Source: Pseudomonas brassicacearum subsp. brassicacearum (GTDB lineage: Bacteria > Pseudomonadota > Gammaproteobacteria > Pseudomonadales > Pseudomonadaceae). Taken from it: a DNA stretch of 64,000 bases. Below the pieces are notes generated by a model. The model saw only the letters and a program-made list of their open reading frames with translations, was not told the DNA's origin and did no database searches. Positions 26,594 to 36,389 of the stretch are shown in pieces. The translations under genes and the position numbers were made by a program. Location: the NCBI RefSeq assembly GCF_008801605.1, contig NZ_VZPJ01000004.1:186001-250000 (forward strand), in the 5' to 3' direction. Within the stretch, counting starts at the first letter, position 1, and the number at the start of each line of letters is the position of its first letter.

Positions 26594-27778
26594 ATGCAAA
26601 GCCCACCCCATGACCCCGGCAGTGCCCTGGCCATCCGCAGCCAATATCGCCAGTCGCAAAGTCGTGCCGCACGCCTGGGCCTGCTGCTGGGCACCGGCCA
26701 TGAACTGACGCAGTTGCCCCTGTTGGCCATGCGCCAGCGTGCGCTGCAACGGGCGTGCGCGTTCATGGCCATGGACCATGGCCTGCTACTGGAGTGGGCG
26801 CCGGACCAGCCGTTGCGCACCCTCGCCAGCCACGGCAGCGCGGAACGACTCGAGCTGCTCGCCAACCTGGCCCAGCCACAAATGCCCGGCCCACAATGGC
26901 TGGAATCGCCCGGCAGCGCCCTGCCCCAGGTCTTGCGGGTACCGTTGCGTGCCTCCGACGGCGTAGAGTTCGGGGCGTTGTTGCTGGGCAACAGCGTGGC
27001 CCTCGGCGCGCCGGACAACGAAGACATCGAATCACTGCAATTGCTCGCGACGCTGTTGGCGGCACACCTGGAGAACAGCCGTCTGCTCGAAGCGCTCCAG
27101 GCCCGCGAACGGACCATGTCCGAGTTGGTCCACCGCTTGTTCAGCGCCCAGGAAGACGAACGCAAGCGCGTGGCCTACGACCTGCACGACGGCCTGGCGC
27201 AGAATCTCGCCGGTTTGCATCAGCGCTTGCAGGGCTTCGCCGGTCGCTGCCCGTCGCTACCGCCTGCACTGGCGAACGAGCTGCAAAGCATCCTCGACCT
27301 GGCCCAAGGCTGCGTCGGCGAAGGCCGGCAACTGATCAGCGGCCTGCGCCCCCACGTACTGGATGATTTCGGCCTGTACAAAGCCGTCGACAAGGAGGCC
27401 GATCGCCTGCGCGACGCCGGCCTGACGGTGAACTGGGCCGAACACAGCACCGCGCGCCTGCCGGGCAACACGGAGATCGCCCTGTTTCGCATTGCCCAGG
27501 AAGGCATCAACAACATTCTCAAGCACGCCCAGGCCAGCCATGTGCAGTTGGGGTTGGCGGTGGACGATGGCCACGCTTGCCTGCGAGTGGAGGACGATGG
27601 CCGTGGCTTTGCCCTGGAACAGCCCATCGAGACCAACGGCAGCTGCCACCTGGGGCTGGCCGCCATGCAGGAGCGCGCGCACTTGCTGGACGGTCACCTG
27701 AGCTGTTGCAGCCAGCCCGGTGGCGGCACCCGACTGCTGGCCAGCGTGCCGCTACCGGCCCACGGAGGACAACCATGA
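26594..27778 (+). CDS. NarX/DesK-type sensor histidine kinase with GAF-like domain
   Basis: A 394-residue kinase with no transmembrane segment, so a cytoplasmic sensor. Residues about 45-170 look like a GAF domain. The HisKA_3 dimerisation region carries [20 protein letters not shown] with the phospho-acceptor at His198. The ATPase domain has [15 protein letters not shown] (N box) and VEDDGRGF (G box). Its stop overlaps the ATG of the response regulator gene (ATGA), fixing the cognate pair. The signal is unknown; a GAF domain suggests a small molecule or redox cue. Confidence 0.9.
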   Translation: MQSPPHDPGSALAIRSQYRQSQSRAARLGLLLGTGHELTQLPLLAMRQRALQRACAFMAMDHGLLLEWAPDQPLRTLASHGSAERLELLANLAQPQMPGPQWLESPGSALPQVLRVPLRASDGVEFGALLLGNSVALGAPDNEDIESLQLLATLLAAHLENSRLLEALQARERTMSELVHRLFSAQEDERKRVAYDLHDGLAQNLAGLHQRLQGFAGRCPSLPPALANELQSILDLAQGCVGEGRQLISGLRPHVLDDFGLYKAVDKEADRLRDAGLTVNWAEHSTARLPGNTEIALFRIAQEGINNILKHAQASHVQLGLAVDDGHACLRVEDDGRGFALEQPIETNGSCHLGLAAMQERAHLLDGHLSCCSQPGGGTRLLASVPLPAHGGQP

Positions 27779-28443
27779 ACCGACCTTTGCGCCTGCTGCT
27801 GGCCGATGACCACGAAGTCACCCGCACCGGGTTTATCAGCATGCTCGCCGGCAACCCGGGATTCGAGGTCGTTGGCCAGGCCCGCGACGGCCAGGAAGCC
27901 CTCGACCTGTGCGAGCGGCTACAGCCGGACATCGCGATTCTCGACATCCGCATGCCCGTCCTCAACGGTTTGGGCGCGGCGCGGATCCTGCAGCAGCGCC
28001 AGCCCGGAATCAAAGTCGTGATCTTCACCATGGATGACAGCCCCGACCACCTCGAAGCCGCCATCGGTGCGGGCGCGGTCGGCTATCTGCTCAAGGACGC
28101 CAGCCGCGATGAAGTGCTCGACGCCCTCAAACGGGTCGCCCAGGGCGAAGAGGCGTTGAACAGTTCGGTCAGCGCGCGCCTGCTGCGCCGCATGACCGAA
28201 CGCGGTGCGAATGGTGCCACTCAAGTCCAGGCCCTGACCGCCCGGGAACGCCAGGTCCTGGGGCTGGTGGCCGGCGGTTTCAGCAACCGTGAAATCGGCG
28301 AGAAGCTGGGCATCGCACCCGGCACGGCCAAGGCCCACGTAGAGCGTGTCATCGGCAAACTGGGCGCCGCCGACCGGACCCAGGCCGCCGTGCGCGGCGT
28401 TGCCCTGGGCCTGGTGGCGCAACCTGCCGGGCAATGGCCATGA
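27775..28443 (+). CDS. NarL/LuxR-type response regulator
   Basis: A 222-residue DNA-binding regulator. The receiver domain (1-120) has the acidic pair D11-D12, phospho-acceptor D57 (AILDIRMP) and K107-type lysine in YLLKDAS. The C-terminal LuxR HTH ([20 protein letters not shown], then [16 protein letters not shown]) is complete. It starts within the kinase stop and its own stop overlaps the next ATG, so all four signalling genes are coupled. It is probably the only DNA-binding output of the operon. Confidence 0.93.
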   Translation: MNRPLRLLLADDHEVTRTGFISMLAGNPGFEVVGQARDGQEALDLCERLQPDIAILDIRMPVLNGLGAARILQQRQPGIKVVIFTMDDSPDHLEAAIGAGAVGYLLKDASRDEVLDALKRVAQGEEALNSSVSARLLRRMTERGANGATQVQALTARERQVLGLVAGGFSNREIGEKLGIAPGTAKAHVERVIGKLGAADRTQAAVRGVALGLVAQPAGQWP

Positions 28444-30752
28444 GGTTTCTCGCCGCCCGCCGCTGGGCCGACCTGCCCTTGCGCGGCAAGGCCCTGGTGG
28501 TGATCTCCCTGCCCCTGGTGGTCCTGCTGCTGTCGCTGGTGCTGATCTATATCACCGAACGCCAGACCGCCCGGGCCGAAGAGGATGTGCGTCGGGTGCT
28601 GCTGGTCCAGGGTGATATCCAGACAGTCCATACCCTGCTGGCCGAGGCAGCGGCCAGCGTGCGCGGCTACCTGCTGACCCGCCGCGAAGATTTCCTGCCC
28701 AGCTACGAGCAGGCTACGCCACTGATCCACGCCGCGTTGCAGCGCCTGGACCACAACATTCGCGACGCCAGGATGCGCGAACACCTAAAGACCATCACTC
28801 CGCTGATCGCCGACAAACTCGACGGTTTGCTTGCGCTGCGCAATGGCAAGCGCGACGACCCCGAGGCCATCACCGCGATCCTGATCGAAAACAAACAGGT
28901 GCTGGACGTATTGCGCGAGCAGATCAGCGCCATGCGCATACGCGAGGACGCCCTGCTCGCCGACCGCAGCGCCGCCGCCTCGGCCACGCGCATGCGCCTG
29001 TTGTTCGCCACCTTGCTGGCGGCGGTGTGCGGGCTGCTGGGGGCGATTGTCGCGGTGCTGTTCCTGTCCAAGGGCATTGTCGCCCGGGTCCAGCAGGTGC
29101 AAGGCAACGCCCAGCGCCTGGCATTGGGCCAACCCTTGTTGCCACAACCGCCGGAGCAGGACGAAATCGGCCAACTCGGCACGCGCCTGGTGGAGGCCGG
29201 GCAGTTGCTCGCCGAACGCGAGCGGGCCCTGCGCGATAACGAGGAGCGCTTGCGGCTGATCATCGATGGCGTGAAGGACTACGGGATCTTCGCCCTGGAT
29301 GCCCAAGGCTACGTCACCACCTGGAACGCTGGCGCGGAACGGATCAAGGGCTACACCGAGCAGGAAATCCTCGGCCGGCATTTTTCCCTGTTCTACCTGG
29401 CCGAAGAGTGCCCGGCGCACCCGGAGATGGCCCTGCGCGAAGCCACCCGCGACGGTCATTACATGGAAGAAGGCTGGCGTTGCCGCAAGGACGGCAGCCG
29501 CTTCTGGGCCAGCGTGGTCATCACTGCGCAATACGATGGCACCGGCGCCCTGCGCGGTTTCTCCAAGATCACCCGCGACATCACCGACCGACGCGCTGCC
29601 GAGATCGCCCTGCGCACCGCCCGGGAAGAAGCCGAAAGCGCCAGCCGAGCCAAGAGCGAGTTTCTCTCGCGCATGAGCCACGAACTGCGCACGCCACTGA
29701 ACGCCATCCTCGGTTTCGCTCAATTGCTGGACATGGACTCCACCGCCGGCCAACGCCCTCAGGTCAGCCACATCCTGCGGGCCGGCCAGCACTTGCTGGC
29801 GTTGATCAACGAAGTGCTGGACATTGCCCGGATCGAGGCCGGGCGCCTGCCGCTGAACATCGAACCGATCGCCCTGTCGACGGTGCTGCACGAAGCCCTG
29901 ACCTTGGTTTCACCGATGGCCGCCGACGCCGGGATCCACTTGGCCGAGCTGCCAGCGCTGCCTGACGACAGCGGCGTGCTCGCGGACCGCCAGCGCCTGG
30001 TGCAAGTGCTGCTCAACCTGCTGTCCAACGCCATCAAGTACAACCGGCCCGGCGGTGAGGTGCGCATCGAAGTCAGCGTCCAGGCCCATCAGGTAAGCAT
30101 CGCCGTCAACGACACCGGCCATGGCATTGCCCCGGAACAGCTGGACCAACTGTTCAAGCCTTTCGAACGCCTGGGCGCCGATCCTCAGGTCGAAGGCACT
30201 GGCCTGGGGTTGTCATTGAGCAAGAGCCTGCTGGAAATGATGCAGGGCAACCTGCAGGTCCACAGCGAACCCGGACACGGCTGCTGTTTCACCCTGCAAC
30301 TGCCCGGCACCCAGGTGGTTGGCGCGCATTTGCCACCCATAGCCGCCCTGGCGGTGACGCGTTCGCCTGTGGACTATCACGGCAAAGTCCTGTGCATCGA
30401 AGACAACCTGTCGAGCCTGGCGCTGATCGAAACCCTGATGCAACGCCGGCCTGGCATCCAGTTATTGTCGAGCATGCAAGGCCAGATGGGCCTGGACCTC
30501 GCTCGCCAGCACACCCCGCAACTGATCCTGCTGGACGTCAGCCTGCCGGACCTCGAAGGCCTGGAAGTCTTGCGGCGCCTGCGCCAATCCCCGGCCACTG
30601 CCGCCACGCCCGTGCTGATGATCACCGCCGATGCCAGCGACCTGACCCACCGCGCCCTGCGTGACGCCGGCGCCACGGCGATCCTGACCAAACCTATTCA
30701 TATCCAGGCCTTCCTGGGCCACCTCGAGCACTATCTACCGGAGCCCGCATGA
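28440..30752 (+). CDS. Hybrid sensor histidine kinase (CHASE3-HAMP-PAS-HisKA-HATPase-REC)
   Basis: A 770-residue membrane kinase. TM1 is at about 18-38, then a CHASE3-like periplasmic region to about 178 ([14 protein letters not shown]), TM2 at 185-205, HAMP, PAS ([20 protein letters not shown]), HisKA with His414 in [13 protein letters not shown], and HATPase ([20 protein letters not shown]). A C-terminal receiver has [13 protein letters not shown]. There is no histidine phosphotransfer domain in the protein. The ATG at 28440 overlaps the preceding TGA; an ATG at 28434 is also possible. The next gene, a stand-alone receiver, is coupled to it. Confidence 0.92.
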   Translation: MRFLAARRWADLPLRGKALVVISLPLVVLLLSLVLIYITERQTARAEEDVRRVLLVQGDIQTVHTLLAEAAASVRGYLLTRREDFLPSYEQATPLIHAALQRLDHNIRDARMREHLKTITPLIADKLDGLLALRNGKRDDPEAITAILIENKQVLDVLREQISAMRIREDALLADRSAAASATRMRLLFATLLAAVCGLLGAIVAVLFLSKGIVARVQQVQGNAQRLALGQPLLPQPPEQDEIGQLGTRLVEAGQLLAERERALRDNEERLRLIIDGVKDYGIFALDAQGYVTTWNAGAERIKGYTEQEILGRHFSLFYLAEECPAHPEMALREATRDGHYMEEGWRCRKDGSRFWASVVITAQYDGTGALRGFSKITRDITDRRAAEIALRTAREEAESASRAKSEFLSRMSHELRTPLNAILGFAQLLDMDSTAGQRPQVSHILRAGQHLLALINEVLDIARIEAGRLPLNIEPIALSTVLHEALTLVSPMAADAGIHLAELPALPDDSGVLADRQRLVQVLLNLLSNAIKYNRPGGEVRIEVSVQAHQVSIAVNDTGHGIAPEQLDQLFKPFERLGADPQVEGTGLGLSLSKSLLEMMQGNLQVHSEPGHGCCFTLQLPGTQVVGAHLPPIAALAVTRSPVDYHGKVLCIEDNLSSLALIETLMQRRPGIQLLSSMQGQMGLDLARQHTPQLILLDVSLPDLEGLEVLRRLRQSPATAATPVLMITADASDLTHRALRDAGATAILTKPIHIQAFLGHLEHYLPEPA

Positions 30753-31216
30753 ATCGCGACTTGCGCATTCTGATCGTCGACGATCAGCGCCCCAACCTGG
30801 ACCTGATGGAACAACTGCTGGCCCGCGAAGGGTTGCACAACGTGTTGAGCAGCACCGAACCGTTGCGCACGCTCGATCTGTTCAACAGCTTCGAGCCGGA
30901 CCTGGTCATCCTCGACCTGCACATGCCGGCGTTCGACGGCTTTGCCGTGCTCGAACAACTCAACCGGCGGATCCCGGCCAATGACTACCTGCCGATCCTG
31001 GTGCTGACTGCCGACGCGACCCGAGACACGCGCCTGCGGGCCCTGGCCCTCGGCGCCCGGGATTTCATCAGCAAACCCCTGGACGCGCTGGAAACCATGC
31101 TGCGCATCTGGAACCTGCTGGAAACCCGTGCGCTCTATAAGGCGTTGCGCGAGTTGATTCCGTCCCAGCAGATCGAACTGTTGCGCCAGCACCGTCCCGC
31201 CGCCGGCCCGTCTTGA
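30749..31216 (+). CDS. Stand-alone response regulator (receiver only)
   Basis: A 155-residue protein consisting of a receiver domain (VDDQRPNLDLME, D56 in LVILDLHMPAFDG, LTADAT, FISKPLDALE) plus a short helical tail (LETRALYKALRELIPSQQIELL). There is no output domain, so it may relay phosphate, act as a sink, or work by protein contact. The start lies in an ATGA overlap with the hybrid kinase gene. The tail of about 30 residues resembles the linker that in related proteins leads to HD-GYP or GGDEF domains, so it may be a shortened version of such a protein. Confidence 0.9.
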   Translation: MNRDLRILIVDDQRPNLDLMEQLLAREGLHNVLSSTEPLRTLDLFNSFEPDLVILDLHMPAFDGFAVLEQLNRRIPANDYLPILVLTADATRDTRLRALALGARDFISKPLDALETMLRIWNLLETRALYKALRELIPSQQIELLRQHRPAAGPS

Positions 31217-31248
31217 CCTGGCGGCCGTTCCATCAAGGCATTCGATGC

Positions 31249-32145
31249 ATGAAAGTCACTGAACGAACATCGGCAACCGGCCTGCAGGCACACATTCGCG
31301 GCGAGCGCCTGGCGACGTCCGACGGCGTATCGGCCAAGGAAATCCTGGTCGAGATCTTTGTCCGTGAGCGCAGCGAAGCACACATCGTCGTGCCGGCGGT
31401 GGCCGAACCGTTGCTCGTCTGGGTGTTGTCCGGGGAAGCCATCGTCGAGGAGCGCGTTGCCAACGAGGCGTGGGAAACGAATACCGTGGTCACTGGAGAT
31501 TTTTTCCTGACCACATCCCCGGTTCCTTATGAGATGCGCTGGCAAGTGACCAGCCGCGAGCCATTTGTGGTCATGCATCTGTACCTGGGGTTGGCGTTAT
31601 TGGAGCGCGCCATTGCCGAAACCGGTGGCAGCCGCGCGATCCAGCTGCGGGAAGTCTCTGGCGGGCGGGATGAAGCACTTTCAGCCTTGCTTGAACAGAT
31701 TCGGGCGGAATTGACCCGGCGCGGTGAAACCAGTGCCTTGCTGATCCAGGGCGTGGCGCAATGTGTGGCGGTGCACCTGGCGCGGCATTACCTGGATGCC
31801 AATGCCGACGACATGTCCGGACGTAACGCCCTGCCCGCTTTCAAGCTCAAGCGGGTGATCCAGTTGATGGAACAACACCTGGCCGCCCCCTTCAGCCTCG
31901 GTGACCTGGCCCAGGCCATCGGCATGAGCGAATACCACTTCAGCCGCTTGTTCAAGCGCGCCACCGGGCGTTCACCTTCGCAGTACTTCATCCAGCTGAG
32001 AATGGCCCGGGCCCGGCAACTGCTGCTGGAAACCGAACGCAGCATCATCGATATCGGCCTGGAGGTTGGCTATGGCAGCGCCAGCCATTTCTCCCAGATC
32101 TTCCGCCGTGAAGTGGGCGTGGCGCCGAGTCATTACCGCAAGTAA
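31249..32145 (+). CDS. AraC family regulator with cupin-type sensor
   Basis: A 298-residue regulator. The N-terminal half is a cupin-like region (VEIFVRERSEAHIVVPAVAEPLLVW, VVTGDFFLTTSPVPYEMRW). The C-terminal AraC HTH is complete: FSLGDLAQAIGMSEYHFSRLFKRATGRSPSQYFIQLR and IIDIGLEVGYGSASHFSQIFRREVG. The ATG at 31249 is preferred over an upstream TTG at 31213. It starts 32 bases after the receiver gene on the same strand, so it could be the fifth gene of that operon. Its target is not evident. Confidence 0.85.
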   Translation: MKVTERTSATGLQAHIRGERLATSDGVSAKEILVEIFVRERSEAHIVVPAVAEPLLVWVLSGEAIVEERVANEAWETNTVVTGDFFLTTSPVPYEMRWQVTSREPFVVMHLYLGLALLERAIAETGGSRAIQLREVSGGRDEALSALLEQIRAELTRRGETSALLIQGVAQCVAVHLARHYLDANADDMSGRNALPAFKLKRVIQLMEQHLAAPFSLGDLAQAIGMSEYHFSRLFKRATGRSPSQYFIQLRMARARQLLLETERSIIDIGLEVGYGSASHFSQIFRREVGVAPSHYRK

Positions 32146-32173
32146 AACCCCTTTCGGCTGGCTGATCGTGGCT

Positions 32174-32285
32174 GATCGTTCCCACGCTCTGCGTGGGAAT
32201 GCATCCCGTGACGCTCTGCGTCACATCCAGAAGCGGAACGCGGAGCGTCCCTGGCGGCATTCCCACGCAGAGCGTGGGAACGATC
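32174..32285. repeat. Large inverted repeat with 28-bp perfect arms
   Basis: The arm at 32174-32201 (beginning GATCGTTCCCACGCTCTGCG) is the exact reverse complement of 32258-32285. Inside is a second small palindrome, GTGACGCTCTGCGTCAC. This is a second repeat family, unrelated to the TGTGGGAGC REPs. It sits between the convergent AraC and tonB genes and could fold into a long hairpin that ends transcription from both sides. Confidence 0.9.
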
Positions 32286-32310
32286 GACACTGACTACTGT
32301 GGGCATGTTC

Positions 32311-33120
32311 TCATTTGATCCGGTAGTGAAAAGTATTGCGCACTGCCGGCACCGTCACTGCCTTGCCATCGATGATTCGCGGCTGATAACGAAACGTCTG
32401 GGCAGCGGCCAGGGACGGTCGGATGAACAATGGGTGGCAACCGTCGAGCACCTTGGGGTTATCGATCCGCCCGTCCGGCGTCACGCTGTATTCCACGGTG
32501 CAATCGCCTTCCAGGCCCTTGTCCAGGGCGCGTTGCGGATAGTCCGGGGCTTGCTTGCTCAGCGGTTGGTAGCTGCGGCTGTCGGCGGCGGCCTGGCGCG
32601 CCTGCTCGGCTTGGCGTTGTTCGGCGAGTGCTTGTGCCTGCCGGACCTGCCGCTGTTGTTCGGCGGCCTGCTGCTCGGCGTCTTGCCTGCGTCGTTCGCT
32701 TTCCTGGCGTTCACGCTGCTGTTGGGCCTGTTGCTCGCGCTTTTGCTCCTCGACCCGTTTGCGGGCCAGGGCCGCCTGTTCCAGTTTCTGCGCCTGGACA
32801 CGCGGGTCGACAACCGGCTGGGTGGGCGCGGGACGCGGCGCTTCTACCGGCGCCGAGGTCGGCTCGACCGATGGCGGTGCAACAGGCGCGACAGGAACCG
32901 GGACAAGGGCTTCGGGCGCTGGCGGCAGCATCACCAGTTGCGTGTGCAACACCCTGGGCGTCTCGGCGGCTGGCTTCTCCACGCTCCACCCCAGCACCAA
33001 CAACGCCACCACACCCGCGTGCAGGGCCACGGCGAGCCCCGCCGCCAGGCTGTTTTTCCAAAAGCGACGGCCCAGCGCAGGTACGCTCAAGGAGGGACTG
33101 TCCATGATCATCGCCGTCAT
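32311..33120 (-). CDS. tonB: TonB energy transducer with TolA-like coiled stalk
   Basis: A 269-residue periplasm-spanning protein. One N-terminal transmembrane helix (about 24-45) anchors it, then comes a short Pro-rich part (70-105) and a long Gln/Arg/Glu-rich predicted coiled coil (about 108-178). A C-terminal TonB domain follows (YPQRALDKGLEGDCTVEYSV, ending FHYRIK). The charged stalk is more TolA-like than the Pro-Lys stalk of classical TonB. It overlaps the exbD-like stop (ATGA) and is the last gene of the phytase operon, so it likely powers the operon's own receptor. Confidence 0.9.
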   Translation of the reverse strand: MTAMIMDSPSLSVPALGRRFWKNSLAAGLAVALHAGVVALLVLGWSVEKPAAETPRVLHTQLVMLPPAPEALVPVPVAPVAPPSVEPTSAPVEAPRPAPTQPVVDPRVQAQKLEQAALARKRVEEQKREQQAQQQRERQESERRRQDAEQQAAEQQRQVRQAQALAEQRQAEQARQAAADSRSYQPLSKQAPDYPQRALDKGLEGDCTVEYSVTPDGRIDNPKVLDGCHPLFIRPSLAAAQTFRYQPRIIDGKAVTVPAVRNTFHYRIK

Positions 33121-33563
33121 TGCGGCGCCTCGGTCACCAGCCCCAGGTTGCTCACGCCGCCCTGTTGCAACGCGGCCATGGCTGCAACGACCCGACCGTA
33201 ATCGGCATGCGCGTCGGCACGGATGTACACCTGGGTATCGCTGCGCTCGGCGACGACCTGCGCCACCTTGGCGCGCATCTGCTCCAGGTCCACGGCGCTG
33301 TCGGTCTGGTGGTGGGTGTCCAGCTCACCGCCCAGGTTCCAGTAGTAACCGCCCTCGGCCTTGACCGACAGGGTGAGGATTTGCTGGCGACGGTCGTTGG
33401 CCAGTGCTTCGCTGGCGACCTTGGGCAGTTCGATCTTCACCCCCTGGGTCAGCATCGGTGCGGTGACCATGAAAATCACCAGCAGCACCAACATCACGTC
33501 GATGTACGGCACCACGTTCATTTCGGCCTTGGGACCGTGCTTGCGTTGTGGCTTGACGAGCAT
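33117..33563 (-). CDS. exbD: ExbD/TolR family proton-channel subunit
   Basis: A 148-residue protein with one transmembrane helix carrying the essential aspartate in MNVVPYIDVMLVLLVIFMVT (Asp22), which couples proton flow to TonB movement, and a periplasmic domain. The motif pattern is closer to TolR than to typical ExbD. Its start lies 13 bases after the exbB-like stop and its stop overlaps tonB. With these neighbours it forms a complete TonB motor. Confidence 0.9.
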   Translation of the reverse strand: MLVKPQRKHGPKAEMNVVPYIDVMLVLLVIFMVTAPMLTQGVKIELPKVASEALANDRRQQILTLSVKAEGGYYWNLGGELDTHHQTDSAVDLEQMRAKVAQVVAERSDTQVYIRADAHADYGRVVAAMAALQQGGVSNLGLVTEAPQ

Positions 33564-33576
33564 CTGCCCTCTCCTT

Positions 33577-34284
33577 TCAAGCGGCCGAGGCCAGGTTCAC
33601 CGGGGCACCGTGCAGCTTGCGGTGCAGACGCGCCTGCAGCTCGTTGCCAAAGGCGTAGTACCGGGTCAGCAGGGTCTGGCCGCGAGCGGCAAAACGGTTA
33701 TAGGCAATGACCGCCGGGATTGCCGCGAACAGGCCGATGGCCGTGGCGATCAACGCTTCGGCAATGCCCGGCGCCACAGTGGAAAGGCTGGCCTGTTGCA
33801 CTTGGGACAGGCCGATAAAGGCATTCATGATCCCCCAGACGGTGCCGAACAAACCGATGTAGGGGCTGACCGAACCGACGGTGGCGAGAAACTGCAGGCC
33901 TTTTTCCAGCTGTATTTCCTGTTCGCTGATCGCCACTTGCAGCGCGCGCTCGACACCTTCAAGCACCACTTGCGGCGTGCTTGAAGGTTGGTTGAGCTGA
34001 GTGAAGGCCAGCACACCCGCCTGGAAAATCGGCGTGACACCACCGTCGTCTTCGCGGACCTGTGCGTGTTCCCGATACAGGGGTAGCAGATCCTGGGTGC
34101 CGCGAAAGCGCTGCATGAAACCGTTGAGCTGGCGTTCGTTGCGTTGCAGTACGGCGCTGCGCTGGATGATCAAATACCAGCTCAATAGCGAGGCCAGCAG
34201 CAACGTGAGCATGACCGCCTTGACCAGCAGACTCGCGTCACTGATCAGGCCCCAGATCGTCATGTGTTCCAGAGTGGCTTGCAT
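33577..34284 (-). CDS. exbB: ExbB/TolQ family proton-channel subunit
   Basis: A 235-residue inner-membrane protein with three transmembrane helices (about 15-38, 130-155 and 170-195). Conserved sequences are LATVGSVSPYIGLFGTVWGIMNAF and APGIAEALIATAIGLFAAIPAVIAYN, as in TolQ and ExbB; the overall look is TolQ-like. It lies 64 bases after the phytase gene. With the exbD-like and tonB genes it should energise the TonB-dependent receptor encoded at the head of the operon. Confidence 0.9.
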   Translation of the reverse strand: MQATLEHMTIWGLISDASLLVKAVMLTLLLASLLSWYLIIQRSAVLQRNERQLNGFMQRFRGTQDLLPLYREHAQVREDDGGVTPIFQAGVLAFTQLNQPSSTPQVVLEGVERALQVAISEQEIQLEKGLQFLATVGSVSPYIGLFGTVWGIMNAFIGLSQVQQASLSTVAPGIAEALIATAIGLFAAIPAVIAYNRFAARGQTLLTRYYAFGNELQARLHRKLHGAPVNLASAA

Positions 34285-34348
34285 GGTTGAAACTCCTGTC
34301 TGGCGGTTATTCGATGAAATGTTCGTGACCGGTTGATGACGGCGTCGC

Positions 34349-36274
34349 TCAAGGCAGGCGCAGCGCTTTCGCCACGTCGGCCCAGGGCACGAACTTGAAG
34401 TTCTGGGTCTGCTCGGGCATGCGCTTGCGGCCGTCCTGGACCACCAGCATGCCCTGGCTCCAAGGCCCGCCGAGGTTCACCGAGGTCACCTCCAAGCCAT
34501 CGGTTTGCGACGCGCCATCGATGCCCGCGGCCGCGTTCAGACCGACCCGGAAGGCGCCGCGCACGGCATAGGGAGGCTCGGCATCGAGCACCAGGTAACT
34601 GTCGTTGCCCTGGCTGGAGATCACCAGGTAGTCGTGGCCGCTGGCCTGGTACAAGGCCATGCCCTCGACGTCAGCGTGCAACGACGGGCCAACCTTGATC
34701 ACACTGTTCAAGGTCGCCGGTTGGTCGGCCCGGGCATCCACTGCCCAGACGCCGACGTCCTCTTCACCGAGAAACAAGCGTTGGCGCTGCTCGTCGGCGA
34801 CACAACCTTCAGGCTGGCTGTCGACGCTGAACTGACGCACCAACTGGCCTTCCACCACGCCGTCCGGCGCGCTCAGGCGGTACTGCACGAAGCGCCCGTC
34901 CTTGCCGTTGGCGAAGGCATACAGTTCGCCTTCAGCAGGCTGGAACAGGCAGATGCCGTAGATTTCCTTCAATGACGTCGCAATCTCACCGGCTTCGCGC
35001 AACTCGCCGCTGGTGCGGTCGATGCTGAACAGGCTCAAGCTGTTGCGATCTCGGTTGCTGGCCACGGCCAGATCGACGGTTTGCGTGCCCAGCTTGAAGT
35101 TCGCCCGCACATCGACGTTATTCAGGCGCCCGACCGCCAGTTCCTGCAGCAACTTGCCTTGCAGGTCATAGGCCAGCAGGCCTTGCTTCTTGTTGGTGCC
35201 CAGCACCCGGCTCAGCCCGGGCGTCGTCGGATGCACCCAGATCGCCGGGTCATCGGCGGCGTCGCCCTGGCGGGCCACCGGTTCGCTCTGGACGATGGCA
35301 GCCACAGTGGGCAGTACCGGCGGCAAAGGCGCTGGCGTGGGTTTCCAGCTGATTTCGCCTTGGTACAGGTGTCCGTTGTCATCGTCGCGCAGCAGCACTT
35401 CAATGCCATTTTTCGTCAGCCGCGCCGCGAGATTTTCCGGTTCCTTCAGGCCCGCCAACGGCAGATTGGCTTTGGCGCTCCAACTCTCGTCCTGTTGCTG
35501 GTACACATGCAGTTGCGCCGCTTCCGGGTCCAGCCCCAACAGGCCGCCCGGCAGCACGGCCATGGCCCCGGCGCTTTGCTGGAGGTCGCCAAACGGCGCA
35601 CGCATCGCCACGGGTACCCGCACGGTCTCGGCCTCTGAGGATGCCGGATAGGCCCACCAACCCACCCGCTCCTCGTTGACGAACAATTGATTGGCGCTGT
35701 CCTGCACCTGGCAGGTCTTGGCGTCAGGCGGCAATGGCAAGCCGCGCACCCGTTGCGCGCTGTCGCTCAGGCGCTCGCCATTGCCTACCAACCATTGCTC
35801 GCCCTTGCCCTCCTCGCCGACCAGGAACACAAACAGGTTGCTCGCCTCGTCGCGATACAGGCACAGTCCGTTGACCGGGAAATCCCGCGTGGGCAGGTAC
35901 AACGGCACGCCCCACTGACGGTTTTGTGGGTCGAGGCTGACCACCAGGGCTTGCTGACGCGTGCTGTCGAGGCTGGCGACCAACGCGTTCGCGCCTTGGG
36001 CACGGCTATCGAGACCTTCAAAGGTGCCCTCCAGGCGTGTCAGTTCGCGACCTTGGGCATCGAGCAAGAACAAACCTTCGCGGGCACTGGCCAGTCGCTC
36101 GGTCGTCGAAGTGCCAGGCAGGAATGCCAGGGCGTTGATCGACAGTTGCTCGGCTTGAGACCAGGGTTGCAGCTTTAGCTTGGGCGCTGGGTCAGCCGCC
36201 AGGGTGGCGGCTGATGCCAGGCTGATCGCCATCGCCAACAGGTAGCGCTTGGGTAAGAAAAACATCGTGTTCAA
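34349..36274 (-). CDS. Beta-propeller phytase
   Basis: A 641-residue secreted or periplasmic enzyme with a signal peptide (about 1-27). The C-terminal half (about 335-641) has the beta-propeller phytase signature DDPAIWVHP near residue 341, then GLLAYDLQGKLLQEL, RLNNVDVR, YGICLFQ and DVEGMALY. The N-terminal half looks like a degenerate second propeller, as in known dual-domain members. The family uses calcium to release phosphate from phytate (myo-inositol hexakisphosphate). It lies between a TonB-dependent receptor gene and a TonB motor set, in an operon preceded by a Pho box, which supports phosphate scavenging. Confidence 0.9.
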   Translation of the reverse strand: MNTMFFLPKRYLLAMAISLASAATLAADPAPKLKLQPWSQAEQLSINALAFLPGTSTTERLASAREGLFLLDAQGRELTRLEGTFEGLDSRAQGANALVASLDSTRQQALVVSLDPQNRQWGVPLYLPTRDFPVNGLCLYRDEASNLFVFLVGEEGKGEQWLVGNGERLSDSAQRVRGLPLPPDAKTCQVQDSANQLFVNEERVGWWAYPASSEAETVRVPVAMRAPFGDLQQSAGAMAVLPGGLLGLDPEAAQLHVYQQQDESWSAKANLPLAGLKEPENLAARLTKNGIEVLLRDDDNGHLYQGEISWKPTPAPLPPVLPTVAAIVQSEPVARQGDAADDPAIWVHPTTPGLSRVLGTNKKQGLLAYDLQGKLLQELAVGRLNNVDVRANFKLGTQTVDLAVASNRDRNSLSLFSIDRTSGELREAGEIATSLKEIYGICLFQPAEGELYAFANGKDGRFVQYRLSAPDGVVEGQLVRQFSVDSQPEGCVADEQRQRLFLGEEDVGVWAVDARADQPATLNSVIKVGPSLHADVEGMALYQASGHDYLVISSQGNDSYLVLDAEPPYAVRGAFRVGLNAAAGIDGASQTDGLEVTSVNLGGPWSQGMLVVQDGRKRMPEQTQNFKFVPWADVAKALRLP

Positions 36275-36389
36275 CGGGAAAATCCTTGTCGTTCAGTCAG
36301 GCTCAAACGGGCTTGTTGCTCACTTCTATGGCCAGGGAACTCATCTGTGGGAGCAAAGTCCCCTTGCCAAAAGTGATCAGGCACGCGAT

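Noticed and set aside
32174..32285. Insertion sequence
   Set aside because: It is 112 bases long with no transposase, so it is reported as a repeat only.
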